A stretch of 64,000 nt of DNA, taken from the NCBI RefSeq assembly GCF_900105735.1, contig NZ_LT629793.1:4216001-4280000 (forward strand). The letters are read 5' to 3'. Within the stretch, counting starts at the first letter, position 1. Each line of letters begins with the position of its first letter. A program made the translations under genes and the position numbers. Shown one piece after another: positions 26,329-36,486 of this stretch. The notes below the pieces were generated by a model, which was not told the origin of the DNA, did no database searches, and saw only the letters and a program-made list of their open reading frames with translations. This stretch comes from Pseudomonas yamanorum. GTDB lineage: Bacteria; Pseudomonadota; Gammaproteobacteria; Pseudomonadales; Pseudomonadaceae.

Positions 26329-26954
26329 GCGGCCCGGAACGCGTCACCCTGGCGATGACCGGCGCATCGGGCGCGCCCTATGGCTTGCGCCTGCTGGACT
26401 GCCTGGTGCGCGAAGACCGCGAGGTGCATTTCCTGATCTCCAAGGCCGCGCAATTGGTGCTGGCCACCGAGACCGATGTTGCGTTGCCGCCCAAGGTGCA
26501 GATGATGCAGGCCTTCCTCACCGAGTACACCGGTGCGGCGGCGGGGCAGATCAAGGTCTATGGCAAGGAAGACTGGATGTCGCCGGTGGCCTCGGGCTCC
26601 GGCGCGCCAGCCGCGATGGTGGTGGTGCCGTGCTCCACCGGGACCTTGTCGGCGATTGCCACCGGGGCCTGCAACAACCTGATCGAGCGCGCGGCGGACG
26701 TGACCTTGAAAGAGCGTCGCCAGCTGATTCTGGTGCCGCGCGAAGCGCCGTATTCGAGCATCCACCTGGAGCACATGCTCAAACTGTCGAACATGGGCGT
26801 GACCATCTTGCCGGCGTCGCCGGGTTTCTATCACCAGCCGCAGACCATCGATGACCTGGTGGACTTTGTGGTGGCGCGGATTCTCAACCTGCTGAACATT
26901 CCCCAGGACATGCTGCCGCGCTGGGGCGAGCACCATTTGAGCAGTGATGAATAA
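26325..26954 (+). CDS. ubiX: flavin prenyltransferase UbiX
   Basis: Makes prenylated FMN for the UbiD decarboxylase of ubiquinone synthesis. The 209 residues begin with GTG ([24 protein letters not shown]), four bases inside the mpl stop, the usual linkage in pseudomonads. Family motifs are [36 protein letters not shown] and [21 protein letters not shown]. The gene overlaps the next lipoprotein gene by 11 bases. Confidence 0.96.
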   Translation: MSGPERVTLAMTGASGAPYGLRLLDCLVREDREVHFLISKAAQLVLATETDVALPPKVQMMQAFLTEYTGAAAGQIKVYGKEDWMSPVASGSGAPAAMVVVPCSTGTLSAIATGACNNLIERAADVTLKERRQLILVPREAPYSSIHLEHMLKLSNMGVTILPASPGFYHQPQTIDDLVDFVVARILNLLNIPQDMLPRWGEHHLSSDE

Positions 26955-27231
26955 ACTACTGATGACCTTGCTGGCGCTGCAACTGACGGGGTGCGCGACG
27001 GCGCGCACGCTGGATGCGGCGCAACCTGGTGCGTCGGTGGTGTATGCCGGGACGCGCCTGGATATGTATGCCATTCAGGGTGGGTGCTGCGCGATGGACC
27101 GCTTCGGAGCCGAGGCGCCGAGCTATCCCCATGTGGACCTGCCGGCCAGCGCGCTGCTCGACACGCTGCTGTTGCCGCTGTCGGTGCTGACGGTGTTGGG
27201 GGTTGGGTTTAACGCGACGGGCGGGCTCTAG
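26944..27231 (+). CDS. YceK/YidQ family lipoprotein
   Basis: A 95-residue small lipoprotein with a lipobox LQLTGC near the N-terminus ([20 protein letters not shown]), so it should be exported and lipidated. The conserved core [11 protein letters not shown] and the C-terminal hydrophobic [19 protein letters not shown] are typical of the YceK/YidQ (DUF1375) family, whose function is unknown. The first or second Met may be used; it overlaps the ubiX end. Confidence 0.85.
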   Translation: MMNKLLMTLLALQLTGCATARTLDAAQPGASVVYAGTRLDMYAIQGGCCAMDRFGAEAPSYPHVDLPASALLDTLLLPLSVLTVLGVGFNATGGL

Positions 27232-27260
27232 TACTTAATCTCAGGATTAACAGAAATCCA

Positions 27261-27353
27261 ATGTGGGAGCGGGCTTGCTCGCGAATGCGCAGTGTCAGTC
27301 AATACATCAGTGACTGATCCACCGCATTCGCGAGCAAGCCCGCTCCCACATTT
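27261..27353. repeat. REP doublet
   Basis: Two facing REP arms with an ~40-base centre containing GTGACTGA, between the lipoprotein gene and the convergent SDR-like gene. Arm sequence matches the copy at 642-737. Confidence 0.92.
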
Positions 27354-27379
27354 TGATTGTGTTCGGCCTGGATTACGGG

Positions 27380-28021
27380 TTACTTGCCGAGCTTACGCAA
27401 CTCATCCGACTCCACAACCCGCACCCCATCCTGCTCTTCCAGCGCCAGCCGCCACATCGCGCGCGCCAGTTCGCACACTTCAATGCCGTGGTACTTGCCC
27501 GGAATCAGCCGCGACAATGGCCCGGCCAGTTGCTCGGCCAGGCGTGGCTCCAACCGCTCACCCAGCAACAGTGAAGGTCGGACGATGGTCAACTGCGGCC
27601 AATCCTGAGTCTTCAGCGCCTGTTCCATCTCGCCCTTGACCCGGTTGTAGAAGATCGAGGATTTCGGATCGGCACCAATCGCGCTGATCACGATCAGGTG
27701 CCGCGCACCCATTTCCCGGGCGCGCTTGGCAAAGGCCACGACCATGTCCAGGTCGACGGCGCGGAAGGCTGCTTCAGACCCGGCCTGTTTGATGGTGGTG
27801 CCCAGGCAGCAGAAGGCGATGTCCACTTGGCCGCTCAACTGCGGCAGGAACACCGCCGGGTCGCCCACCGGGTTTTCCAGGTGTGGATGCTCGGCCAGCG
27901 GCTTGCGGCTGGGCGCCAGCACCCGGGTCACGGTCGGCTCGTTGAGCAGGCGGTCCAGCAGGTGCTCCCCGGTCAGGCCGGTCGCTCCTGCGAGCAAAAT
28001 ATGCTGAGGCGTCAGGTACAT
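27380..28021 (-). CDS. NAD(P)-binding oxidoreductase (atypical SDR, HTATIP2-like)
   Basis: A 213-residue Rossmann-fold protein. The glycine-rich nucleotide loop is [18 protein letters not shown], and [22 protein letters not shown] plus [23 protein letters not shown] (YxxxK type) are family marks of the nucleoside-diphosphate-sugar epimerase/HTATIP2 group. The substrate cannot be inferred. It lies downstream of the MORN/C13 gene on the same strand, 29 bases away. Confidence 0.88.
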   Translation of the reverse strand: MYLTPQHILLAGATGLTGEHLLDRLLNEPTVTRVLAPSRKPLAEHPHLENPVGDPAVFLPQLSGQVDIAFCCLGTTIKQAGSEAAFRAVDLDMVVAFAKRAREMGARHLIVISAIGADPKSSIFYNRVKGEMEQALKTQDWPQLTIVRPSLLLGERLEPRLAEQLAGPLSRLIPGKYHGIEVCELARAMWRLALEEQDGVRVVESDELRKLGK

Positions 28022-28049
28022 GGTGTTTCCCCCTTTATACAGATTCAGC

Positions 28050-29768
28050 TTAGTTGCTCTTGGCTTCCTTGCTATTCATTGAGACGCTTTCGAGCGCCTT
28101 TCGTGCCTGCTGTTTGCGTAATAATTGCCAATGGGCGATCACGCCTTTGGGGGCCCAGATCTGCGGTTCGGAGGCTTCGAAGTTGTCCGCCTGTTCACGT
28201 TCGGCCACGTGGGTCTGCGCCAGCTTGAAGGCTTGCTGCAAATCGTCGGTCTGGTTGAAGGCCTGGGCGAAGAGGGCGTCGCCGAAATAGGTGAAATCAG
28301 CCTCTTCAGAGCAGCCGAACGATACGCGGTCGGCCCGCGAGGCGGTCATGATCAGGGTGTGTTCGTCTTTCAGGGCCGGGATGAACCCGCCGGAATAGCA
28401 GGCCGAAATCACGATGATCTTGTCGCGATTTTTCAGCGGTGCCAGCACGGCGGCCAGTTCATCGGCCGGCAGGTCGGCCAGCTCCATGCGCGGCTGGTCG
28501 AGCACCAGTTCGTGTTCGTGGGTGCCGTGGCTGGTCAGGTAGATGAACACCAGGTCTTGCGGGCCACTGCGTTCGGCCAGGGTCTGCACCGCACGGCGCA
28601 GGCTTTCACGAGTGGCCATCGGGCGGTCGGCGATATGGTCGCGATGGTTCACCAGGCGGATCTGGCCATAGGCGCCGAAACGGGTGGCGAGCATGTTGCT
28701 GACGTAGTCGGCTTCACGCAGGAATACGCTTTGTTTGCCGTCGCCGGCCACCACCAGGCTGTACAGCTCCACGCCCGATTTGGACGCGGGCACGGCGGCG
28801 AGGGCCTCATCCAGTAAGCGACCCTGGGCAAACAGGCCGATCTCCAATGGGTCAGGCAATAATTTGCCATCGGCGTCGCGCACGCGCATGCCGTTGACCC
28901 AAGTGCCGGCCTGTACGGTACCGTCGGTGAGCACCAGGGTGCCGCGGCCTTGATAGCTGTCGCTGTCGAAGCCGCCAATATAGAAGCTGCCGTCGGTGAG
29001 GTTCAGGCGGCCTGGGCCGGTGAAGCGCCAGTCGACGAATTGGCCGACGTAGTGGCTGCCGTCGACGCCGATCAGTTCACCCTTGCCGCTGAGGGCGCCT
29101 TCCTTGAATTCGCCGATCCACACGTCGCCGTCGGCGTTTTCATAACGGCCCTTGCCATTGAGCTGGTTCTGTTTGAAGTGGCCGATGTACATGTCGCCTT
29201 CGGCGCTGTTGAAGGTGCCGTTGCCCTCCAACTGGCCATCGACGAAGTGGCCGCTGAACTGGTTGCCGCTGTCGTCGTTGCGCTGGCCTTCGCCGTTGGG
29301 CTTGCCGTGGGCGAACTGGCCCTGGTACTGGCTGCCGTCGGCCAGTTCGAGACGGCCGAGACCGGAATACTGGTCGTCCTTGAATTCGCCGCGATAGGTC
29401 ATCTGCCCTTCTTTGAGGGTGCCTTCGCCGTTGCGCTTGCCTTGCTTGAACCCGCCGACGTAGCTGTTGCCCGCGGTGGTCAGGCTGCCCTGGCCGTCAA
29501 ACAGGCCTTGCTGGAACTGGCCTTTATAGACCTCGCCGTTGCTGCCATGCCATTCGCCCTGGCCGTGCCACTGGCCTTTATCGAACTGGCCGGCGTACCA
29601 ACTGCCGTTGGGATAGTCCACTCGGCCCTGGCCTTGCAGCAAGCCATTGACCACATCGCCACGGTAACGACCGCCATCGGGCAGCCGCGCATCGGGCGGC
29701 AACAGCGATTCGCCGTCGCCGCACGCGGTGAGCAACAGGACAAGAGCAAGGGGAGCGAGTGGGCGCAT
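28050..29768 (-). CDS. MORN-repeat lipoprotein with C13 (legumain-like) cysteine protease domain
   Basis: A 572-residue lipoprotein. The signal [20 protein letters not shown] ends in a lipobox (LTAC). Residues ~30-300 are about 11 MORN repeats (YxGxFxxGxxxGxG, e.g. [14 protein letters not shown] and [14 protein letters not shown]). The C-terminal part is a caspase-like peptidase C13 fold with His414 in YLTSHGT and Cys457 in ISACYSGGF, the correct pair. MORN repeats usually bind membranes or proteins, so a periplasm-facing envelope protease is possible. The substrate is unknown. Confidence 0.88.
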   Translation of the reverse strand: MRPLAPLALVLLLTACGDGESLLPPDARLPDGGRYRGDVVNGLLQGQGRVDYPNGSWYAGQFDKGQWHGQGEWHGSNGEVYKGQFQQGLFDGQGSLTTAGNSYVGGFKQGKRNGEGTLKEGQMTYRGEFKDDQYSGLGRLELADGSQYQGQFAHGKPNGEGQRNDDSGNQFSGHFVDGQLEGNGTFNSAEGDMYIGHFKQNQLNGKGRYENADGDVWIGEFKEGALSGKGELIGVDGSHYVGQFVDWRFTGPGRLNLTDGSFYIGGFDSDSYQGRGTLVLTDGTVQAGTWVNGMRVRDADGKLLPDPLEIGLFAQGRLLDEALAAVPASKSGVELYSLVVAGDGKQSVFLREADYVSNMLATRFGAYGQIRLVNHRDHIADRPMATRESLRRAVQTLAERSGPQDLVFIYLTSHGTHEHELVLDQPRMELADLPADELAAVLAPLKNRDKIIVISACYSGGFIPALKDEHTLIMTASRADRVSFGCSEEADFTYFGDALFAQAFNQTDDLQQAFKLAQTHVAEREQADNFEASEPQIWAPKGVIAHWQLLRKQQARKALESVSMNSKEAKSN

Positions 29769-29870
29769 AGCGGGATCCGGATAATTAAGCGCCGAGTATG
29801 CCGCAGCTGCGAGATCTATACATAAATTTACATGAATTGTGGTGAGCAGACGGGCTCACCACAGCCAGGC

Positions 29871-30326
29871 TCAGACGAAGCAGAGTGACAACGACTCGGC
29901 TATATACGCCGGTTTCTCCTGGCCATCGATTTCCAGGGTGCAGGTGGCCTTAAGCAGCCATTGCCCGGGTTTTTTCTCGGTGGCGGCGGTGAGGGTCACG
30001 GCCAGACGCACTTTGGAGTCGACCTTCACCGGCTGAATGAAGCGCACGCTGTCCAGGCCATAGTTGACGGCCATTTTCAGGCCTTCGGGCATGATCAGGA
30101 TGTCTTCGATCAGCTTGGGTATCAGCGACAGCGACAGGAAACCGTGGGCGATGGTGCTGCCAAACGGCGTCTTGGCGGCTTTCACCGGGTCGACGTGGAT
30201 GAACTGAAAATCGCCGGTGGCCTCCGCGAACAGGTTGATGCGCTCCTGGTCGATGGTGAGCCATGCGGAACGTCCCAGTTCCTTGCCGACATAATCCTTG
30301 AGTTGCTCTACGGGTACTGAGGGCAT
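29871..30326 (-). CDS. MaoC family (R)-specific enoyl-CoA hydratase-like protein
   Basis: A 151-residue hot-dog-fold protein. The start MPSVPVEQLKDYVGKELG follows AAGGAGA; longer in-frame codons upstream are rejected because the family starts here. The hydratase motif DFQFIHVDPVKAAKTPFGSTIAHGFLSLSL contains the conserved Asp and His. The MaoC fold hydrates trans-2-enoyl-CoA; its role in this strain (PHA supply or another fatty-acid route) is not fixed. Confidence 0.93.
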   Translation of the reverse strand: MPSVPVEQLKDYVGKELGRSAWLTIDQERINLFAEATGDFQFIHVDPVKAAKTPFGSTIAHGFLSLSLIPKLIEDILIMPEGLKMAVNYGLDSVRFIQPVKVDSKVRLAVTLTAATEKKPGQWLLKATCTLEIDGQEKPAYIAESLSLCFV

Positions 30327-30470
30327 TGCGACTCTCCTTCTTTGTTCGATTGGCTTCATCGTTTTGTATTTTTGGACAGGTCCAGAGAACCAATGTAGAT
30401 CATCACGGGGACTTGGCCCGGTCAACCCACCATGCTTTTGGCGAATGCCGTTCCATAGAGGCGGCGTGCT

Positions 30471-30476
30471 TATAAT
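30471..30476 (+). promoter_or_regulatory. -10 box of the cidA/lrgB-like operon
   Basis: Perfect TATAAT about 30 bases before the ATG of the CidA-like gene. No good -35 is visible at standard spacing. Confidence 0.5.
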
Positions 30477-30505
30477 GCCGACACGCTTTTGGGGGGGAAG
30501 AACGG

Positions 30506-30859
30506 ATGCTGTTACGCGGTCTGACATGGCTGGTGCTGTTTCAATTGCTCGGCACGGCGATCAATCATTTGTTTGTCCCGGTGCTGCCGGGGCCGATTAT
30601 CGGGCTGCTGCTGATGCTGGCCTTTCTGGTGTGGCGCGGCGAAGTCGGTGAACCCCTGAGCCTGGCGGCCAGCAGTCTTCTTCGTTATTTGCCGTTGCTG
30701 CTGGTGCCGCCTGCGGTCGGCGTGATGGTGTATGCCAAGGACATCGCCGCCGACTTCTGGGCCATCGTCGGCGCGTTGGTCTTGTCGCTGGTGATTGCCA
30801 TGGGCTTTGTCGGCGTGCTGATGCAGCAGATGGTCAAGCGCAAGGAGAAGGATCAATGA
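30506..30859 (+). CDS. CidA/LrgA family holin-like protein
   Basis: A 117-residue inner-membrane protein with 4 hydrophobic segments of the CidA/LrgA family (FVPVLPGPIIGLLLMLAFLVW; LLRYLPLLLVPPAVGVMVY), the holin-like partner of the LrgB/CidB system, which affects cell lysis, autolysin activity and pyruvate transport in some bacteria. Its stop overlaps the next gene by four bases. Whether it behaves as Cid or Lrg cannot be told. Confidence 0.9.
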   Translation: MLLRGLTWLVLFQLLGTAINHLFVPVLPGPIIGLLLMLAFLVWRGEVGEPLSLAASSLLRYLPLLLVPPAVGVMVYAKDIAADFWAIVGALVLSLVIAMGFVGVLMQQMVKRKEKDQ

Positions 30860-31572
30860 TCTTCGACTGGCACGGCGCGTGGACGGCGGTCATCCATCAC
30901 CCGCTGTTCGGCATCGGCATCACCCTTGGCGCCTATCAACTGGTGCTGGCCGGCTTCGAGAAAACCCGCTGGATTTTCCTGCAGCCGGTGCTGGTGTCGA
31001 TGCTGCTGGTGATCGGCGTGTTGCTCAGTTGCGGCCTGACCTACGTCGAGTACCGCAAGAGCACCGAGATCATGAGCATCCTGCTGGGCCCGGCGACGGT
31101 TGCCCTGGCGGTGCCGCTTTACCTGAATCTGCGACGGATTCGCCAATTGTTCTGGCCGATTTTTACTACGCTGGTGGTGGGAGGCGTATTGGCGACCGGC
31201 CTGTGCGTGCTGCTGGGCTGGTGGTTTGGCGCTGAACACATGATGCTGATGACCATGGCGCCCAAGTCCGTGACGTCACCGATTGCGATGCTGGTGGCCG
31301 AGCAGATTGGCGGCGTGGCGGCATTGGCGGCGGTGTTTGTGCTGATCACCGGAGTGATCGGCGCGATGATCGGCCCGGCGTATTTATCGCGTCTGGGCGT
31401 GCACAGCCCCGAGGCGCGCGGCATGGCGCTGGGGATGACCGCCCACGCGGTGGGTACCTCGGTGGCCTTGCAGGAAAGCGAAGAGACCGGCGCCTTTGCG
31501 GCGCTGGCCATGAGTTTGATGGGCGTGGCCACGGCGGTGTTCTTGCCGTTGGCCGTGTCGCTGGTTATTTAA
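30856..31572 (+). CDS. LrgB/CidB family membrane protein
   Basis: A 238-residue multi-pass inner-membrane partner of the upstream CidA-like protein, ATGA-coupled to it. Family landmarks are FGIGITLGAYQLVLAGF, LLGPATVALAVPLYLNLRRI and MTMAPKSVTSPIAMLVAEQIGG. No separate LytSR-type regulator lies in the window. Confidence 0.92.
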   Translation: MIFDWHGAWTAVIHHPLFGIGITLGAYQLVLAGFEKTRWIFLQPVLVSMLLVIGVLLSCGLTYVEYRKSTEIMSILLGPATVALAVPLYLNLRRIRQLFWPIFTTLVVGGVLATGLCVLLGWWFGAEHMMLMTMAPKSVTSPIAMLVAEQIGGVAALAAVFVLITGVIGAMIGPAYLSRLGVHSPEARGMALGMTAHAVGTSVALQESEETGAFAALAMSLMGVATAVFLPLAVSLVI

Positions 31573-31593
31573 GTCGGGTTTAAGGAAACCTTT

Positions 31594-32187
31594 ATGAGTC
31601 TGGCGCTTTTCCCGCTCAATACCGTGCTGTTTCCCGGGTGCACCCTCGACCTGCAATTGTTCGAGGCCCGCTATCTGGACATGATCAGCCGCTGCATGAA
31701 AAAGGGCGAAAGCTTTGGCGTGGTGTGCATCCTCGACGGCAAGGAAGTCGGGCTTGCGCCGGATGGCTATGCGTTGATTGGCTGCGAAGCGCTGATCCGC
31801 GACTTCAAGCAGCAGGACAATGGCCTGCTGGGGATTCGGGTCGAGGGCGGTCGGCGCTTCCGTGTGCGTGATGCCGGTGTGCAGAAAGACCAACTGCTGG
31901 TGGCTGAGGTGCAATGGCTGGACGAACATCCCGAGCAGCCCCTGGAAGAGGAAGACGCCGACTTGTTGGCGTTGCTCCATGCCCTGGCCGAGCACCCGAT
32001 GGTGGCGTCCCTGGACATGGGCACCCACGCCGATGGCCAGCAGGCCTTGGCCAATCAGTTGGCGTATCTGCTGCCCTTTACCGAGGCTGACAAGATCGAC
32101 CTGCTGCAACTCGATGACCCGCAACAGCGTCTGGATGCGATCCAGCTGTTGTTGGATGAGTTGCAGGGTGAACTGTTTACTCAGTAG
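31594..32187 (+). CDS. LON peptidase substrate-binding domain protein
   Basis: A 197-residue stand-alone version of the Lon N-terminal substrate-binding domain (LFPLNTVLFPGCTLDLQLFEARYLDMISRCM), without AAA+ or protease domains. Such proteins are common in proteobacteria; their exact role is not established. It converges with the DedA-PAP2 gene, the two stops overlapping by 7 bases. Confidence 0.9.
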   Translation: MSLALFPLNTVLFPGCTLDLQLFEARYLDMISRCMKKGESFGVVCILDGKEVGLAPDGYALIGCEALIRDFKQQDNGLLGIRVEGGRRFRVRDAGVQKDQLLVAEVQWLDEHPEQPLEEEDADLLALLHALAEHPMVASLDMGTHADGQQALANQLAYLLPFTEADKIDLLQLDDPQQRLDAIQLLLDELQGELFTQ

Positions 32188-33497
32188 GCGTACCTGAGCA
32201 GCGCGTGGGAGGTGCCGGTAAACGCAATGAACCCGAGCACCGCGCCACACGCCGGCAAGATCAGCCACCAGACTTTCGGCGGCATCGGTGGCAGCGGGCT
32301 GCGGTGCTGGCTTAGCGTCAGGCTGAAGGCGCAGACCGTCATTGCCAGCAGAGTGCCGGCCAGAATGTCTGTTGGCCAATGCGCGCCCAGGTAGACCCGG
32401 GAGATGGCGATGGTGGCGGCGGGGATGCAGCCGAGCACCAGCCAGGTCAGGCGCAGGCGGGTCGGCTGACCACGGCCGGCCAGCACTGCCAATGCCAGGA
32501 AGAATGCGAACGAGCCGGACGCATGGCCGCTGGGCATGCTGAAGCTGGTGAGCGGGTCGGTCAGCACTTCAGGGCGCATCCGCGCAAAAAACAGCTTGGT
32601 CCCGGTATTGATCAGCGCAGCGCCCAGCAGGGTGGCGCCAACAAAGATTGCCTGGCGCCATTGCCGCGCCACTACCAGCAGGCCGGTCAACACGGCGCTG
32701 GCCACAAACATCTTCTTGAACTCGCCGAGCTGGGTCACCATCACCATCGCCCGATCAATCGCCGGGCCGCGGTGTTCCTGCACCAGCGCCATCAAGCCTT
32801 GGTCAAAGTCGTTCAGGTAGGGATAGCCGATAAACAGCGCGAGCAGCAATGTGCCGCCGATGCAGCCAATCCACAGGGTGGCGCGCCGGTGGCCGCGCAG
32901 GCTGCTGTTGAGGCTCACACCGATCAGCACCGCCAGGCACGCGGCGACAATCCCGGCCTCCGGCCAGAAACCTTCGGGCAGTGGCAGGCGGAAGGCCGCG
33001 CCGGTGGCCCAGCCCGGCAGCAGATACGCCACCGACCATCCCGCGCCGGCCAGCAGGCTCACGGCAGCAAAGCGTGGGAAGGGCATGTCGCACATGCCCG
33101 CAACCATCGGTAACATCGGCCGCAGCGGGCCAATGAAGCGTCCTACCAGCAGGCTCGCAATGCCGTATTTGTGGAAGTAAGTCTCGGCGCCGCTCATCCA
33201 TTCAGGGTGGTGCCGCAGGCCGGGCAGGCGCCGGATGTTCTGGTGGAAATGGCGACCGAGGAAGTAGGAAGCCACATCGCCCACCACACCACCGAGGAAG
33301 CCCAGTAACAGGGTTTCTCCCAGGGACAGTGCGCCGCTGCCGGCCAATGCGGCGATGGCAAACAGCAACACCGTACCCGGTACGATCAGGCCGGCAATGG
33401 CCAGGCACTCCACGCACGCCACGATAAACACCGCTACGGCCAGCCATTGCGGGTTCAGGGTCAGCCAGCCGGTAATGCCATCGAGCCATGGGCCCAT
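32181..33497 (-). CDS. DedA-PAP2 fusion membrane phosphatase
   Basis: A 438-residue membrane protein joining two domains. The first ~200 residues are DedA-like (IAGLIVPGTVLLF, VVGDVASYFLGR, SLLVGRFIGPLRPMLPMVAG). The C-terminal part is a PAP2/phosphatidic-acid phosphatase with all three signatures: KLFFARMRPE, MPSGHASGSF and SRVYLGAHWPTD. Such fusions are thought to act on undecaprenyl-PP or phosphatidyl phosphates at the inner membrane. The natural substrate here is not known. Confidence 0.93.
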   Translation of the reverse strand: MGPWLDGITGWLTLNPQWLAVAVFIVACVECLAIAGLIVPGTVLLFAIAALAGSGALSLGETLLLGFLGGVVGDVASYFLGRHFHQNIRRLPGLRHHPEWMSGAETYFHKYGIASLLVGRFIGPLRPMLPMVAGMCDMPFPRFAAVSLLAGAGWSVAYLLPGWATGAAFRLPLPEGFWPEAGIVAACLAVLIGVSLNSSLRGHRRATLWIGCIGGTLLLALFIGYPYLNDFDQGLMALVQEHRGPAIDRAMVMVTQLGEFKKMFVASAVLTGLLVVARQWRQAIFVGATLLGAALINTGTKLFFARMRPEVLTDPLTSFSMPSGHASGSFAFFLALAVLAGRGQPTRLRLTWLVLGCIPAATIAISRVYLGAHWPTDILAGTLLAMTVCAFSLTLSQHRSPLPPMPPKVWWLILPACGAVLGFIAFTGTSHALLRYAY

Positions 33498-33531
33498 ACA
33501 ATCAAACTCCCTTTGTGAATATTGCCCCCTC

Positions 33532-33632
33532 TGTAGGAGCGAGCTTGCTCGCGAAAGTCGTTAACGCTAACGCGGGCTATCTGGTTTTGCGCGGCGCTCT
33601 CGGGTTCTTCGCGAGCAAGCTCGCTCCTACAG
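33532..33632. repeat. REP-like doublet of a second type
   Basis: Arms read CTGTAGGAGCGAGCTTGCTCG rather than TGTGGGAGCGGGCTTG, with the complement at 33608-33632. It occupies the gap between the DedA-PAP2 and mpg genes. Confidence 0.88.
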
Positions 33633-33647
33633 GGGGGCTAGTGTGTT

Positions 33648-34331
33648 TCAAATCAAAAAATAGTCGCGGCCTTCGACCTGGCCCCGGCGCAGCGGGTTCC
33701 GTGTGCAATACGGCGCGTACCCGGCATCCACGAATCGGTACATCAGGTGTTCATCGCGCCCGCCGGGGATGCCCAGGCGGGTGGTCTGGATGATCTGCGC
33801 CGGCGCAAGCCCCACGTCTTCCACGTAGAGCCGCTCCTGGTCGAAGCGTTTGGCATCCCACATCGGCACCTTCAAACCCAGCGCCTTGCACAGCAAGGTC
33901 TGGCCGGCACACAGCTTTTGCGAGGGGCGCGGCTTGCCGCTGGCGTCCGGGTTGTTCAACAGCATTTGCGCCAGGCTGGCCGGGCCGGACACTTCGTCGA
34001 CCCACGGATAGGCCGATTTGATCAACACCGCATTGCCTGGGCCCTGGGCGCTGAAGTTCAGCGAATCACCGCCACGGGCGTAGTACATATAGATGTGGCC
34101 GCCATCCAGAAACAAAGCCTTACGCTTTTCTGTGTAGCCGAGGGACGCGTGGCTGCCTTTTTCGGCGAGGTAATAGGCTTCGGTTTCGATAATTCGCGCC
34201 GACAGCCACAAATCACCGACACGGTGGCGAATGACTTTTCCCAGCAATTCGCGCGCGAGCAGTTGCGCGTCACGGTCGAAAAAGCCGTCGGGCAGGGCGT
34301 TGGCGGGGATCAGTGGCGAAAAACTGGACAT
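33648..34331 (-). CDS. mpg: DNA-3-methyladenine glycosylase (AAG/Mpg family)
   Basis: Base-excision repair enzyme that removes alkylated purines. The 227 residues start MSSFSPLIPANALPDGFFDRD. The family core is RIIETEAYYLAEKGSHASLG with the catalytic Glu, followed by GGHIYMYYARGGDSLNFSA and SQKLCAGQTLLCKALGL. The TTG in frame three codons upstream is possible, but the ATG fits better. It is divergent from proA. Confidence 0.95.
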   Translation of the reverse strand: MSSFSPLIPANALPDGFFDRDAQLLARELLGKVIRHRVGDLWLSARIIETEAYYLAEKGSHASLGYTEKRKALFLDGGHIYMYYARGGDSLNFSAQGPGNAVLIKSAYPWVDEVSGPASLAQMLLNNPDASGKPRPSQKLCAGQTLLCKALGLKVPMWDAKRFDQERLYVEDVGLAPAQIIQTTRLGIPGGRDEHLMYRFVDAGYAPYCTRNPLRRGQVEGRDYFLI

Positions 34332-34465
34332 GGCGATCAAAGGTAATGCAGCTAAATGTGACAGGATGATAACAACTCCAGCCTTAATTCCCGCTGAACG
34401 TCGGGTTTTTACAGTTCATTTCGACCATCCGCCCCTCACCGCTGTCCGTAGGACGGCGTCACAGC

Positions 34466-34471
34466 TATAAT
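34466..34471 (+). promoter_or_regulatory. -10 box of proA
   Basis: TATAAT about 37 bases before the proA ATG. The -35 region is weak. Confidence 0.5.
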
Positions 34472-34507
34472 CTGCCGCTTTCCTCTTTGCCAAGACCCCA
34501 CCAGACC

Positions 34508-35773
34508 ATGACTGAGTCCGTTCTTGACTACATGACCCGCCTGGGTCGCGCTGCCCGTCAGGCTTCGCGGTTGATCGCCCGTGCGAGCACGGCGCAGAAG
34601 AACCGCGCCTTGCTGGCGGCTGCCGACGCTCTGGATGCTTCGCGCTCCGAGCTGACCGCCGCCAACGAGCAAGACCTGGCCAACGGCCGGGCAAATGGTC
34701 TGGAGCCTGCCTTGCTGGATCGCCTGGCGCTGACGCCGGAACGCATCGACGACATGATCGAAGGTTTGCGCCAGGTGGCGAAGCTGCCTGACCCCATCGG
34801 TGAAATCCGCGACATGCGCTACCTGCCCTCGGGTATCCAGGTGGGCAAGATGCGCGTGCCCCTGGGCGTGATCGGCATCATCTATGAGTCGCGCCCGAAC
34901 GTGACCATCGACGCCGCAAGCCTGTGCCTCAAGTCCGGCAATGCCACCATCCTGCGGGGCGGCTCCGAGGCCATCAATTCCAACCGTGCCATCGCCGCGT
35001 GCATTCAGCAGGGCCTGGCCGTAGCCGAGCTGCCGGCCGAAGTGGTGCAAGTAGTCGAGACCACTGACCGCGCTGCCGTTGGTGCGCTGATCACCATGCC
35101 TGAATTCGTTGACGTGATCGTGCCGCGCGGCGGCAAGAGCCTGATCGAGCGCGTGAGCCGTGATGCCAAGGTGCCGGTTATCAAGCACCTGGATGGCGTC
35201 TGCCACGTGTTCATCGACATCGCTGCCGACCTGGACAAGGCGATCCGCATCGCCGACAACGCCAAGACCCACCGCTACGCCCCGTGCAACACCATGGAAA
35301 CCCTGCTGGTGCACGCCGGCATTGCCGATCGCGTGCTGCCGCCGCTGGCTGCCATCTACCGCGACAAGGGCGTTGAACTGCGCGGCTGCGAACGTACCCG
35401 GGCGATCCTCGGCAGCGACGTGATTGAAGCCACCGAGCAAGACTGGTACACCGAATACACGGCGCCGATCCTGTCGATCCGCATTGTCGACGACCTGGAT
35501 CAGGCCATCGAACACATCAACCAATACGGCTCCAAGCACACCGACGCCATTGTCACCGAGCATTTCAGCGACGCTCGGCGTTTCCTCAACGAAGTGGATT
35601 CCGCTTCGGTGATGGTCAACGCTTCGACGCGCTTCGCCGACGGCTTCGAGTATGGCCTGGGGGCGGAGATCGGTATCTCCACCGACAAGCTCCACGCACG
35701 CGGCCCGGTTGGCCTGGAAGGGCTGACCAGCGAGAAGTACGTGGTGTTCGGTGACGGTCATGTGCGCACTTGA
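34508..35773 (+). CDS. proA: gamma-glutamyl phosphate reductase
   Basis: Second step of proline biosynthesis: NADPH-dependent reduction of glutamyl-5-phosphate to glutamate semialdehyde. The 421 residues start [21 protein letters not shown]; the upstream codons are non-conserved. Aldehyde-dehydrogenase-fold marks include [27 protein letters not shown] and the catalytic cysteine in [13 protein letters not shown]. First of a long run of same-strand genes; its stop overlaps the nadD start by one base. Confidence 0.98.
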   Translation: MTESVLDYMTRLGRAARQASRLIARASTAQKNRALLAAADALDASRSELTAANEQDLANGRANGLEPALLDRLALTPERIDDMIEGLRQVAKLPDPIGEIRDMRYLPSGIQVGKMRVPLGVIGIIYESRPNVTIDAASLCLKSGNATILRGGSEAINSNRAIAACIQQGLAVAELPAEVVQVVETTDRAAVGALITMPEFVDVIVPRGGKSLIERVSRDAKVPVIKHLDGVCHVFIDIAADLDKAIRIADNAKTHRYAPCNTMETLLVHAGIADRVLPPLAAIYRDKGVELRGCERTRAILGSDVIEATEQDWYTEYTAPILSIRIVDDLDQAIEHINQYGSKHTDAIVTEHFSDARRFLNEVDSASVMVNASTRFADGFEYGLGAEIGISTDKLHARGPVGLEGLTSEKYVVFGDGHVRT

Positions 35774-36417
35774 TGGGTAAACGCATCGGGCTGCTCGGCG
35801 GCACCTTCGACCCCGTGCACATCGGCCATTTGCGCAGTGCTCTGGAAGTCGCGGACGCCCTCGGGCTGGATGAGTTGCGCCTGGCACCGAATGCCCGGCC
35901 GCCCCATCGCGACACGCCGCAGGTGTCTGCGCAGCAGCGCCTGGAGATGGTCCGCCTGGCGGTGGCCGGCATCGCACCACTGGTGGTGGACGACCGCGAA
36001 CTCAAACGCGACAAACCGTCCTACACTGTCGACACCCTGGAACTGATGCGGGCCGAGTTGGCCGCGGATGACCAGTTATTTCTACTTTTGGGCTGGGACG
36101 CGTTTTGCGGCCTGCCCACTTGGCACCGCTGGGAAGAGTTGCTCCAGCATTGCCACATCCTGGTGCTGCAACGCCCGGATGCCGACGCAGAATCGCCGGA
36201 TGCCTTGCGCAACCTGCTGGCAGCGCGGTCGGTAAGTGACCCTTTGGCCCTGACCGGGCCGAGCGGGAATATTGCATTCGTCTGGCAAACCCCGCTTGCG
36301 GTGTCTGCCACCCAGATCCGTCAACTGCTGGCCAGCGGGAAGTCGGTACGTTTCCTGGTGCCTGACGCGGTCCTGGCCTACATCGATGCGCACGGGCTTT
36401 ACCGTGCGTCGAACTGA
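35773..36417 (+). CDS. nadD: nicotinate-nucleotide adenylyltransferase
   Basis: Makes deamido-NAD from nicotinate mononucleotide and ATP. The 214 residues (ATG at 35773, [23 protein letters not shown]) carry the nucleotidyltransferase GTFDPxHxGH and, at the C-terminus, [24 protein letters not shown] (the ISxTxIR motif). It directly follows proA, as in other pseudomonads. Confidence 0.98.
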   Translation: MGKRIGLLGGTFDPVHIGHLRSALEVADALGLDELRLAPNARPPHRDTPQVSAQQRLEMVRLAVAGIAPLVVDDRELKRDKPSYTVDTLELMRAELAADDQLFLLLGWDAFCGLPTWHRWEELLQHCHILVLQRPDADAESPDALRNLLAARSVSDPLALTGPSGNIAFVWQTPLAVSATQIRQLLASGKSVRFLVPDAVLAYIDAHGLYRASN

Positions 36418-36486
36418 AAAGGCGCGCTTGAACGCACGAACAGTCGTGCAGCGAGCGCCCGAACATACGAGCAAAACGAGTTTTAT

